Source: Arthrobacter humicola
GTDB taxonomy: Bacteria > Actinomycetota > Actinomycetes > Actinomycetales > Micrococcaceae
NCBI RefSeq assembly: GCF_022803015.1
Contig: NZ_JAFKON010000003.1
Span: 310,001-374,000, forward strand
Direction of reading: 5' to 3'
Length of the DNA: 64,000 bases
Part shown: positions 11,402 to 19,195 of the stretch, piece after piece
Position numbering within the stretch: the stretch's first letter is position 1
How the letters are laid out: every line of letters starts with the position of its first letter
Made by a program: the position numbers and the translations under genes
Notes under the pieces: generated by a model
Seen by the model: the letters and a program-made list of their open reading frames with translations, nothing else
Databases searched by the model: none
Told to the model about the DNA's origin: nothing

Positions 11402-13377
11402 TGGATATCCTGCAGGTTCTTGGCTTCTTCGGACGATTTCAGCTGCCACGGCACACTACACACCATGACCCCGGGCTCGAAGTGCAGCCGGGTTTTGATG
11501 CGCAGCGCGGTCTGGTTGTGGACGAGTTGCTCCCACCATTTGCCCACGACGTACTCCGGGATGTAGACCACGATCAGGTCGCGCGGCGAATCGCGGCGCA
11601 TGTTCTTGATGTAGTCCATGATCGGGGTCACCGTTTCGCGGAACGGGCTGGCCAGCACGGTTAGGGGTACCGGGATTTCGAGCTTCTCCCAGTCCGCAAC
11701 TGTCGCCTCGGTTTCCTCGGAGCTGATGTCCACGGTAATGGCGTCCAGCCGCGACGGGCGGGAGGCCCGGGCGTAGGCGAGGGCGCGCAGAACCGGCTTG
11801 CGCACGTGCGAGACGAGCAGCACCGCGTGCACCCGGGTGGGTAGGGCGCGCGGCGAGGAGTCCTCGTCGACGGCGAGTTCCTTGGCCACGTTGTCATAGT
11901 GCGCCCGGATGCTCCACATGATCAGGAACAGCACGAACATGGCCAGCAGCGCGATCCAGGCGCCCTGCGAGAACTTGGTGATCAGGACGATCACCAGCAC
12001 CAGGGCGGTCATGCAGAAGCCCACCGTGTTGATGGTCCGGGACTTGATGATGCGCAACCGCACGGCAGGTTCCTTGGAAAGCTTCAGCTCCCGGCCCCAG
12101 TGCCGGATCATGCCCAGCTGGCTCATCGTGAAGGAGATGAAGACGCCCACGATGTAGAGCTGGATGAGCTTTGTGACGTCGGCGTTGAAGGCGATGATGA
12201 GCACCAGGGCGCCGGCCGCCAGGGCCAGGACGCCGTTGCTGAAGGCCAGCCGGTCGCCACGGGTGCGCAGCTGGCGCGGCAGGTAGCCGTCCTGCGCCAG
12301 GATCGAGCCGAGCACCGGAAAACCGTTGAACGCCGTGTTGGAGGCGAACACCAGGATGACGCCGGTGGCGGCCACCACGATATAGAACGGGATGGAGCCC
12401 TCACCGAAGACGGTCTGCGCGATCTGGCTGATGGCCGGGTTCTGGATGTACCCCTCCTCCAGCGGCTGGCCGTTCAGCAGGAATTCGGTCGCCGGGTCCA
12501 GCACGATGTGCACTTTGGTGGCGTTGGCCAGGTAGATGATGCCCGCGAGCATGGCCGAGGCAATCACGCCCAGCAGCAGCAGCGTGGTGGCCGCGTTCTT
12601 GCTCTTCGGCTTCTGGAAGTTGGGCACACCGTTGCTGATGGCTTCGACGCCGGTCAGGGCCGCCGCGCCGGAGGAGAAGGCACGCAGCAGCAGGAACGCG
12701 CCGGCCAGACCGACAAGTCCTTCGTCGAAGCCCGGCTCAGGCACAATCTCGAACGCCGCCGACGGTGCCTGCCCCAGCTGGCCGGTTGCGGCCTGGAAGA
12801 CCCCGACGGCGGTCATGCCCAGGATCGAGGCCATGAAGATGTAGGTCGGGACGGCGAAGACGCTGCCCGCCTCCTTGATCCCGCGCAGGTTCACGAGGGC
12901 CAGGATGATGACGCCGATCGTGGCAATCGCCGCCTGCTGCCCGTGCAGCGAGGGCACGGCGGTGGTCAGGTACGTCGCGGCCGACGACATGGACACAGCC
13001 ACCGTCAGCACATAGTCGACCAGCAGCGCCGAGGCCACGGTGAGGCCGGCGAACTTGCCCAGGTTGACGTTGGCAATCTCGTAATCGCCGCCGCCGGAGG
13101 GGTAGGCGTGGACGTTCTGGCGGTAGGAGGCCACGACGGTCAGAAGCACCACCATGACGGCGAGGCCCACCCACGGAGCGATGGCGACCGCGCTCACGCC
13201 GGCCAGGGCCAGGGTCAGGAGGATTTCATCCGGGGCATAGGCCACCGAGGACAGCGCGTCCGAGGCGAAAATGGGCAGCGCGATCCGCTTCGGCAAGAGC
13301 GTGTGGGCCAGACGGTCGTTCCGGAAGGGCTTGCCTACCAGCACCCGCTTCACGGCATTGAAAATTGTCAGCACCAC
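11398..13377 (-). CDS. APC-superfamily permease, candidate KimA-like potassium importer
   Basis: A 659-aa protein with about 12 membrane segments in the first 480 residues and a cytosolic tail of about 170. The N-terminus (LPKRIALPIFASDALSSVAY) follows the same pattern as the potassium importer KimA/YdaO of Bacillus (SSDALSSVAYGTEQ) rather than classical amino-acid permeases. It is transcribed divergently from two TrkA-type RCK proteins, which fits potassium transport. Direct annotation would be amino-acid permease; I infer K+ from motif and neighbourhood. Its stop codon overlaps the start of the RNA methyltransferase gene. Confidence 0.8.
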   Translation of the reverse strand: MVLTIFNAVKRVLVGKPFRNDRLAHTLLPKRIALPIFASDALSSVAYAPDEILLTLALAGVSAVAIAPWVGLAVMVVLLTVVASYRQNVHAYPSGGGDYEIANVNLGKFAGLTVASALLVDYVLTVAVSMSSAATYLTTAVPSLHGQQAAIATIGVIILALVNLRGIKEAGSVFAVPTYIFMASILGMTAVGVFQAATGQLGQAPSAAFEIVPEPGFDEGLVGLAGAFLLLRAFSSGAAALTGVEAISNGVPNFQKPKSKNAATTLLLLGVIASAMLAGIIYLANATKVHIVLDPATEFLLNGQPLEEGYIQNPAISQIAQTVFGEGSIPFYIVVAATGVILVFASNTAFNGFPVLGSILAQDGYLPRQLRTRGDRLAFSNGVLALAAGALVLIIAFNADVTKLIQLYIVGVFISFTMSQLGMIRHWGRELKLSKEPAVRLRIIKSRTINTVGFCMTALVLVIVLITKFSQGAWIALLAMFVLFLIMWSIRAHYDNVAKELAVDEDSSPRALPTRVHAVLLVSHVRKPVLRALAYARASRPSRLDAITVDISSEETEATVADWEKLEIPVPLTVLASPFRETVTPIMDYIKNMRRDSPRDLIVVYIPEYVVGKWWEQLVHNQTALRIKTRLHFEPGVMVCSVPWQLKSSEEAKNLQDIQ

Positions 13378-13528
13378 ACAAAGCTAGTCTGATTCGGACG
13401 CGATGTCATGACGGCGAAGTTGGCGTCCGCAAGGACGTCGGCCGGCGCCCCGTGGCCGTGGCCTTCCGGCACCGCGTGGCCGGTAGAGTTTTACGCAGTA
13501 TCAGACGCAGAACCAAGAGGAGGCCCTT

Positions 13529-14200
13529 GTGGCGCACTTCGTGATCATGGGTTGTGGCCGTGTCGGGTCAACCCTGGCACACACGCTCGAGGACGCCGGT
13601 CATTCGGTGGCCATCATCGACCAGGATGACCGCGCCTTCCGGCGGCTCCGCACCGGGTTTTCCGGACGGAAGGTCACGGGGGTCGGGTTTGACCGCGAGA
13701 CGATGAAGCGGGCAGGCGTCGAGGAGGCCTATGCCTTCGCGGCCGTTTCCAGCGGCGACAACTCCAACATCCTCGCCACCCGGGTGGCGCGGGAGACTTT
13801 CCACGTTCCCCATGTGGTCGCCAGGATCTACGATCCGGGCCGCGCCGAAATCTACCAGCGCCTCGGCATTCCCACGGTCGCCGCGGTCCGCTGGAGCGCC
13901 GACCAGGTGCTGCGCCGCATCCTGCCCGAACAGCACATCGCCGGCGACTACCGGGAGCCCTCGGGCCGGCTGGTCCTCGCCGAAGTTGACCTTAACCCGG
14001 ACTGGATCGGGCACCCGATCTCCTCGATCGAGAAGGCGGCCGGCATCCGGATCGCGTATCTGACCCGGTTCGGCGAGGGCATGCTGCCCGTTGCCGGCAC
14101 GTCCTACCAGGACGGCGACACCGTCCACGCCATGCTGAACGTGGACCGGAGCTCGGAAATCGGCCATATTCTCGCCAAATCCCCTGCCAAGGAGTCCTGA
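13529..14200 (+). CDS. trkA: TrkA-type potassium channel/transporter regulator (CeoB-like)
   Basis: A 223-aa RCK protein: an N-terminal Rossmann NAD/nucleotide-binding domain (FVIMGCGRVGSTLAHTLEDA, acidic end of strand 2 at AIIDQD) and a C-terminal TrkA_C ligand-binding domain. Such proteins gate potassium transporters in response to nucleotides. Translation starts at GTG with AAGAGGAGG 6 nt upstream. The next RCK gene begins directly at the following base, so the pair is one operon and probably forms a heteromer. No TrkH/TrkG pore gene is in the window; the divergent permease is the obvious candidate partner. Confidence 0.92.
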   Translation: MAHFVIMGCGRVGSTLAHTLEDAGHSVAIIDQDDRAFRRLRTGFSGRKVTGVGFDRETMKRAGVEEAYAFAAVSSGDNSNILATRVARETFHVPHVVARIYDPGRAEIYQRLGIPTVAAVRWSADQVLRRILPEQHIAGDYREPSGRLVLAEVDLNPDWIGHPISSIEKAAGIRIAYLTRFGEGMLPVAGTSYQDGDTVHAMLNVDRSSEIGHILAKSPAKES

Positions 14201-14944
14201 GTGAAAGTCGTCATCGTCGGTGCCGGAAGCGTCGGGTCCTCGATCGCCCGCGAGTTGTTGGCCCACAAGCACGAAATCCTGCTGATCGACGAGAAGCCGG
14301 AGGTCATCGGCCGGAGCGGGCTGCGCGGAGCCCACTGGCTGGTCGGTGATGCCTGCGAGCTGAGCACGCTGCAGGACGCCAAACTCGAGGACGCCGACGT
14401 CGTGGTCTCCGCCACCGGTGACGACAAGGTCAACCTGGTGGTCTCGCTCCTGGCCAAAACGGAATTCGGCGTCGGGCGTACCGTCGGCCGGGTCAACAAC
14501 CCCAAGAACGACTGGATGTTCGACGACTCCTGGGGCGTCGACGTCGCGGTCAACACCCCGCAGCTGATGACCGCCCTGGTGGAGGAGGCGGTGGAGATCG
14601 GTGACCTGGTGCGGCTGCTGACACTGCAGACCGGGGTGTCCTCGCTGGTGGAGTTCACGGTCCCGCACGACTCGCATGTGATCGGGCTGACCGTGGGCGA
14701 TGTCCAGTGGCCCGAGGACGCCACCCTCGTTGCGATCCTGCGGGACCAGGCGCCCATCACGCCGAGCCGCGACGACGTGATCGACGGCGGCGACGAACTG
14801 TTCTTTGTCACCACGATCGCGGCCGAGGACGACCTCCGCGCCCTGCTGGCGCCCGAATCACCGCTGGAGGACCAGCACCCGGTGACCTCGGACCAGCACG
14901 GCCACGGCACCCAACCGGCCGGGGACGACGGCTTCGACGGCTGA
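14201..14944 (+). CDS. trkA: TrkA-type potassium regulator (CeoC-like)
   Basis: Second RCK protein, 247 aa, with a GTG start immediately after the TGA of the first copy and AAGGAG inside the end of the upstream gene. N-terminal Rossmann motif VVIVGAGSVGSSIARELLAH and acidic strand end LLIDEK; C-terminal TrkA_C domain to about residue 215, then an acidic, His/Gln-rich tail (HPVTSDQHGHGTQ) not needed for the fold. Together with its neighbour it would form the cytosolic gating ring of a potassium transporter. Confidence 0.92.
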   Translation: MKVVIVGAGSVGSSIARELLAHKHEILLIDEKPEVIGRSGLRGAHWLVGDACELSTLQDAKLEDADVVVSATGDDKVNLVVSLLAKTEFGVGRTVGRVNNPKNDWMFDDSWGVDVAVNTPQLMTALVEEAVEIGDLVRLLTLQTGVSSLVEFTVPHDSHVIGLTVGDVQWPEDATLVAILRDQAPITPSRDDVIDGGDELFFVTTIAAEDDLRALLAPESPLEDQHPVTSDQHGHGTQPAGDDGFDG

Positions 14945-14964
14945 TCCGTTCCGCTCCCAGTAGT

Positions 14965-15021
14965 TGCGCTACCAGATATGGCCGTTCCCGAAGTTTGGGA
15001 ACGGCCATATCTGATAGCGCA
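14965..15021. terminator. 25-bp long-stem hairpin between convergent genes
   Basis: Arms at 14965-14989 and 14997-15021 are complementary over 25 bp with a single G-T wobble and a 7-nt loop (GAAGTTT). It lies between the ends of the trkA pair (+) and the DUF3159 gene (-), so a bidirectional terminator is likely. The stem is unusually long and has no T-run. Confidence 0.7.
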
Positions 15022-15026
15022 TCGGG

Positions 15027-15905
15027 TCAGTTGGCCTCTGGGGCCGCGGCGGGCACCGGGGCCGGCCGGGTGATCAGCCAGGCAATCCAGATGCCGAGGA
15101 TGTACAGCGGCGCGCCCATGATGAGCCTGGTGGTGGCGAGGGCGGCGAGGCCCTGCTCGCCCACGAAGTAGAGCGGAACCTGCACCACGAGCCGCAGAAC
15201 CAGCACGGCAACGATCACCCACGTGCCGATGCTGTACGCCCTGATCCGTTTCGGGTCCTTGCGCCATTCCAGGCCCTCGTTGCGGATGAAGCCGAAGAGC
15301 AGGCCGGCGATCGGCCAGCGCACGGCCACGGAGATCGACATTGCCAGGATGTAGCCGACGTTGGTGAAGAACCCCAGGACGTAGAAGTTCTCTGCTTTGC
15401 CGGTCGAGGTGGCCAGCCAGGCGGAGAGGCCGACGCCGATGAAGCCGGCCAGAGCCTGCGTCAGTGGTTTGCGCTGAACCAGCCGCGCCACGGTGAAGAC
15501 GGCGGCCACCGCCAGGGAGGCCGTGACGGCCATCGCCAGGTTTTCCCGGTCGATAGTGAAGGCAATCAGGAAGACCAGGCCCGGGAGGATGCTCTCGGCG
15601 ATGCCCTGGATGCCGCCGGCGCTTCTAAGCACATCAATGTTGCCGTTGCTCGACCGGTGCAGGCCGGCCTTGGCCGCGTAGTCCCCGGCAAGCTGAGCGA
15701 CAGTTGGCGCGGCGGTTGTGGGCTGGGCGGTTGTGGGCTGGGCGGCTGTGGGCTGGGCGGTTGTGGGCTGGGCGGTGGTGGGCTCGGAAGTCACGGGTGC
15801 GGAGATGTCCCGGCCGCCGTCCGCGGATTCCGCCGGCTCCTGCCGGTCGGTGTCTTGCTGAGGCCGCTCCGGGCGGTCCCGCTCGGGGTGTTCGGGCAAG
15901 GTCAT
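15027..15905 (-). CDS. DUF3159 family membrane protein
   Basis: A 292-aa protein of an actinobacteria-restricted family of unknown function. The first 110 residues are polar, with Pro/Thr/Gln repeats (TTAQP x5) encoded by a 15-bp DNA tandem repeat. The rest carries about six membrane helices with conserved SIGTW and LYFVG segments. ATG is preceded by AGGAGG and overlaps the stop of the OB-fold gene (ATGA), so the two are translationally coupled. The order DUF3710, OB-fold, DUF3159 is typical of actinobacteria. Confidence 0.85.
   Translation of the reverse strand: MTLPEHPERDRPERPQQDTDRQEPAESADGGRDISAPVTSEPTTAQPTTAQPTAAQPTTAQPTTAAPTVAQLAGDYAAKAGLHRSSNGNIDVLRSAGGIQGIAESILPGLVFLIAFTIDRENLAMAVTASLAVAAVFTVARLVQRKPLTQALAGFIGVGLSAWLATSTGKAENFYVLGFFTNVGYILAMSISVAVRWPIAGLLFGFIRNEGLEWRKDPKRIRAYSIGTWVIVAVLVLRLVVQVPLYFVGEQGLAALATTRLIMGAPLYILGIWIAWLITRPAPVPAAAPEAN
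15711..15785 (-). repeat. five 15-bp tandem units in the DUF3159 linker
   Basis: Five units of GGCGGTTGTGGGCTG (plus-strand reading) with two point variants. They are in frame and encode the repeated pentapeptide TTAQP in the cytoplasmic linker. The unit length of 15 makes copy-number change frame-neutral. Confidence 0.9.
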
Positions 15906-16357
15906 TGCTCCTCCTGGCGGGAGAGTATTTCGTAGCGTGGGTTGAAGATCGTGGGCAGCCCGTCGCGGATGGTGACCATGCCCTCGAGCCGGAGCTCTGT
16001 TCCGGCGTCGACGCCGGGGATCCGGCGCCGGCCCAGCCAAACAACGCGCAGCCGCTCCTTGGGACCGGCCGGCCGCTGGCGCTGAGCGCCGGGGCGCACC
16101 CGGTGTGTTGATACCCCGTTGACCGGCAGGCTGCTGGCCGCCCCGGCACCGGAGCCGGCTTTGGCACCAAAACCCGGGAAACGGCTGACGGGCGCAGGTA
16201 GGTCGTGATCGATCAGGATCGCAATGAAGGAAGCCACCTGGTTGGCGGGCACGTACGTGACGGACTCGATGAAGCCGTGGCACAGCACCCGCCCGCGGTC
16301 CGGCAAATCCCGGACGGACATGGCGGCGGTGGCTTTCTTGCCGGCGGCATCAGCCAA
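15902..16357 (-). CDS. OB-fold nucleic acid binding domain protein
   Basis: A 151-aa protein with a split OB-fold: one half near VLCHGFIESVTYVPANQVASFIAILID (residues 24-51), the other near RLRVVWLGRRRIPGVDAGTELRLEGMVT (about 102-129), joined by a basic loop. Homologues sit next to DUF3159 and DUF3710 genes throughout actinobacteria. Its start overlaps the end of the DUF3710 gene by 8 bp and its stop overlaps the DUF3159 start, so the three form one operon. The nucleic acid target is unknown. Confidence 0.82.
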   Translation of the reverse strand: MADAAGKKATAAMSVRDLPDRGRVLCHGFIESVTYVPANQVASFIAILIDHDLPAPVSRFPGFGAKAGSGAGAASSLPVNGVSTHRVRPGAQRQRPAGPKERLRVVWLGRRRIPGVDAGTELRLEGMVTIRDGLPTIFNPRYEILSRQEEQ

Positions 16358-17096
16358 TCTGAGTTATCTCCGGTCCGCGTTCGGGCTGTTCGAATTCGGG
16401 GGCCGCCTGCGGCGACGGTGCAGCGGCGGTGTCCTTGGGCAGGCGTAGCTGCAGCAAGTCACGCGGCGGCATGGGGTTCTCGCCGCGGACCACGACGATC
16501 TTCCGGAAGAGCCCCTCCAGTCCGGCCGCCGCGTCGCGGTCAAGGGCTGCCTCGCCGCCGAAGACTCCGCGGAGGAACCAGCGCGGGCCATCGACGCCGA
16601 TGAACCGGGCCACGCGGTACCCCTGGCTGCCGTCCGCGCCGCCGGCGGGAAGCTTCGCCACGAGTTCGGTGCCGAAGCTGCCCTCGACTTCCTCGACCTG
16701 GCCGCCCTGGCTGCCGACCGACTGCCCGATCTGCTCACGGATTTCATCCCACAGGCCCTCGGAGCGGGGGGCGGCGAAGGCCTGCAGCTGAAGGCTCGAT
16801 CCCTCCAGGTCCATGGTGACGGCGACGACGCGCTGGCTCGCCTCTTCAACCTCCAAGCGGAGCTGGAGTCCCTCCCGGGGTGCGATCAGCAGCGCACCGA
16901 GGTCCACATACCCGTCCTGGTCGTCGATTTCCGAGACGTCGAAGGGGCCCGTCGCGGCCCGGCCGGCGGTTTTGGCAACGTTCCCGGCCGGTGTCGCGGC
17001 GGCGTCACCAGCAGCTTCCGTGGCCACAGCGTTCTGGTCCGTATCGGCCCCGGTCGGCTGCTCCTGTTTGGCTTTCCTGCCGCGCCCAAAAACCAT
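16350..17096 (-). CDS. DUF3710 domain-containing protein
   Basis: A 248-aa actinobacterial protein of unknown function. A basic and Ala/Thr-rich N-terminal tail (MVFGRGRKAKQEQPTGAD) is followed from about residue 50 by the conserved DUF3710 domain (GPFDVSEIDDQDGYVDLGALLIAPREG). It begins the DUF3710 / OB-fold / DUF3159 operon; dut lies 182 bp upstream on the same strand. No catalytic motif is evident. Confidence 0.88.
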   Translation of the reverse strand: MVFGRGRKAKQEQPTGADTDQNAVATEAAGDAAATPAGNVAKTAGRAATGPFDVSEIDDQDGYVDLGALLIAPREGLQLRLEVEEASQRVVAVTMDLEGSSLQLQAFAAPRSEGLWDEIREQIGQSVGSQGGQVEEVEGSFGTELVAKLPAGGADGSQGYRVARFIGVDGPRWFLRGVFGGEAALDRDAAAGLEGLFRKIVVVRGENPMPPRDLLQLRLPKDTAAAPSPQAAPEFEQPERGPEITQIG

Positions 17097-17278
17097 GGGG
17101 TGTCTCCTTCAGTTGTGATCCTGTACCGCCGCCCGGCGCCGTCCTGGCGCCTGTCCGCGTGGCCGCCCGCTACCCCGCGGCCGGCTCCTTATTCCGTGCA
17201 TCATTGACTGCATGTGCTGCGGTGCCTGCGGCACTGCTGAAACGCAGTTGGCTCCCGTGGTGTTGCCGGGGCCTGCGC

Positions 17279-17797
17279 TCAGGCCGGTCCGCCGAAACCG
17301 CCGGTGGAGCCGAAGCCTCCCCCGCCGCGGACGGAGCCGTCGAGCTCCTCGACCGGGAGGAACCTGGCGTACTCCACGCGCTGAATGACCATTTGTGCAA
17401 TTCTATCGCCGCGGCGGAGCTCGATCGCCTCGTCCCGGTCCGTATTGAGCAGTGTCACCGCGATTTCACCGCGGTAGCCGGCGTCCACGGTCCCCGGGGC
17501 GTTCACCACCGTGAGTCCGTGCTTGGTGGCGAGGCCGGACCGGGGGTGGATCAGCGCAACGAATCCATCCGGGAGCGCAATCGAGACGCCTGTCGGGACG
17601 AGGCGGCGCTCCCCCGGGGCGAGGACGACGTCCTCGCGGGCACGAAGGTCAGCGCCCGCGTCGCCCGGGTGCGCGTACGATGGCGGCTCGAGCCCGTCGT
17701 CGAGCATTTTCAGCTGTACCGTCAAGGTGGGCGTTCCGTAGGCTGCGTCGCTGGCCGTTGGGGCGGCACTGGCGACGGCGGTGTTTTCTTCAGTCAC
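17279..17797 (-). CDS. dut: deoxyuridine 5'-triphosphate nucleotidohydrolase
   Basis: dUTPase, converting dUTP to dUMP and pyrophosphate to keep uracil out of DNA and feed dTMP synthesis. All five trimeric-dUTPase motifs are present in order: DAGADLRA, PRSGLATKHGL, GTVDAGYRGEIAV, RGDRIAQMVI and the C-terminal P-loop-like GGGGFGSTGG. The length (172 aa) includes about 25 extra N-terminal residues. A later start is possible, but the given ATG (MTEENTAV) is plausible. Confidence 0.96.
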   Translation of the reverse strand: MTEENTAVASAAPTASDAAYGTPTLTVQLKMLDDGLEPPSYAHPGDAGADLRAREDVVLAPGERRLVPTGVSIALPDGFVALIHPRSGLATKHGLTVVNAPGTVDAGYRGEIAVTLLNTDRDEAIELRRGDRIAQMVIQRVEYARFLPVEELDGSVRGGGGFGSTGGFGGPA

Positions 17798-17970
17798 AGT
17801 CCCTCACTCTAACGCCCGCAAGGAACATCGTCCTAGCCGCCGCCGGCCTGCCCGCGCACGCCGCCCGCGGGACTGGTACGCGGTGGATGCGGGTGAATGC
17901 GGGTTGATCCAGGGCTGGAGCCGGGCGGGGCCGAGGTGAAATAGCCCGGGAAAGATGAAAAGCTGTGCTT

Positions 17971-18456
17971 ATGCCCGAATCCAGCGCAGCCGCGCCTGCC
18001 CCGAAGAGCGCCCCGAGCGACTCCACTGCCCTTTACTCCGAGAAGCTTTGGCCGAACTTCTGGATCTGGCTGGTTGCGGCGGGGTTCTCCAGTGCCGGGA
18101 TCCTCATGCTGGCGCCCATCAGCATCTGGGCCGGTATTACCGCAGCGATCGTGCTCTTCGTCATCATCTCCGTGCTGCTGGTCCTGTCCACGCCGTCAAT
18201 CACGGTCACGAGGACCACCCTGAAGGTGGGCAGGGCCACGATTGATCGCGGGTTCCTGGGCAAGGCCACGGCGTTCCGGGGCAAAGAAGCGACGGCGGAG
18301 CGGGGCACCCGGCTCAATGGGCTGGCGTTCCTGTGTATCCGTGGGTGGGTGGATCCGGTGGTCCGGATCGAGATCGAGGACCCCTCGGACCGCACCCCGT
18401 ACTGGCTGGCGTCCAGCCGCCACCCGGAGCAACTGATCGCCGCGCTCAACGCTTAG
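17971..18456 (+). CDS. DUF3093 domain-containing membrane protein
   Basis: About 161 aa. A short Ala/Pro/Ser-rich N-terminus is followed by two hydrophobic helices (residues about 30-70) and a C-terminal soluble domain with RGWVDPVVRIEIEDPSD-P-YWLASSRHPEQLI, characteristic of DUF3093. It is transcribed divergently from dut, as is usual in actinobacteria. The start is uncertain between this ATG and a GTG 6 nt upstream; neither has a strong ribosome site (GAAAAG lies 8 nt before the ATG). Function unknown. Confidence 0.82.
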   Translation: MPESSAAAPAPKSAPSDSTALYSEKLWPNFWIWLVAAGFSSAGILMLAPISIWAGITAAIVLFVIISVLLVLSTPSITVTRTTLKVGRATIDRGFLGKATAFRGKEATAERGTRLNGLAFLCIRGWVDPVVRIEIEDPSDRTPYWLASSRHPEQLIAALNA

Positions 18457-18573
18457 TTCCCACCGCCTCCTGCACGGCTCTCCCCAACTCCCAGAGGGGA
18501 CCTCACGTCGCCTCCTCCCCGGTCCTGAGATGCGTGCCCGGGATCCGGGTTCCTGGTCAGGGCTGCCGCGTGC

Positions 18574-18873
18574 CTAGCCCTCGCAATCCTTGCAGTACTT
18601 GAGGCCGTCCTTTTCGCGGGCAATCTGCGAACGGTGGCGGACGAGGAAGCAGGAGGCACACGTGAATTCGTCAGCCTGGGCGGGCAGGACCCGGACCAGC
18701 AGTTCCTCCCCGGACAGGTCTGCGCCGGGAAGTTCGTAGCCTTCGGCGAGGTCGGACTCATCTTCATCCACCACGGCGGAAGGCTTCTCCGTACGCCGCG
18801 CCTTCAGAGCCTCAATCGAATCCTCGCTGATGTCTTCTTCGGTCTTACGCGGCGCATCGTAATCAGTCGCCAT
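18574..18873 (-). CDS. DUF4193 family protein
   Basis: A 99-aa actinobacterial protein starting MATDYDAPRKTEED. The acidic N-terminal half (ALKARR, DEDESDLAEGYELPGADLSGEEL) and the C-terminal zinc-ribbon-like set CASCFLVRHRSQ / YCKDCEG are the hallmarks of DUF4193, related to RNA-polymerase-associated dksA/zinc-ribbon-like proteins. It is divergent from sepH. Role unknown; regulatory protein binding is a guess. Confidence 0.88.
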   Translation of the reverse strand: MATDYDAPRKTEEDISEDSIEALKARRTEKPSAVVDEDESDLAEGYELPGADLSGEELLVRVLPAQADEFTCASCFLVRHRSQIAREKDGLKYCKDCEG

Positions 18874-19195
18874 TATTTGTTGCTCACACTCCGCATTCGT
18901 TCGATTGATTCGCCGTTCCGGGATGGCCCGCCGGGATGGTAACCCTGGGCTCCGGGAACGGTTCACCGTTGTAACGCCGGACATGCGGTTTTTGTGCCCG
19001 GTGTCGGGTCATTTTTGCTTAAGCGCCTCCCGAATGCCAGAGCCCACCGGTCCCCTCGCCCCGATCTCTCCCGCAGACCGGCAAAAACCGGCGGAAAGTA
19101 GCGGAAAATCACGGCGCGCCTGCCGTCCTAAGCCGAAATGCATCCGGCTGGTGGCAGAGTTTCGATTGTTAGTAATGCCAGGGTGGAGGATTTGT
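18874..19195. other. 322-bp divergent intergenic region, DUF4193 / sepH
   Basis: No gene is seen here. It must hold both promoters. A perfect 14-bp palindrome, AACGGTTCACCGTT (18957-18970), lies near the middle and is a possible operator. The sepH ribosome site GGTGGAGG lies at its right end. Confidence 0.5.

Noticed and set aside
15711..15785. Regular 15-bp repeats considered as a CRISPR-like array
   Set aside because: There are no spacers; units are contiguous and encode TTAQP repeats in frame.
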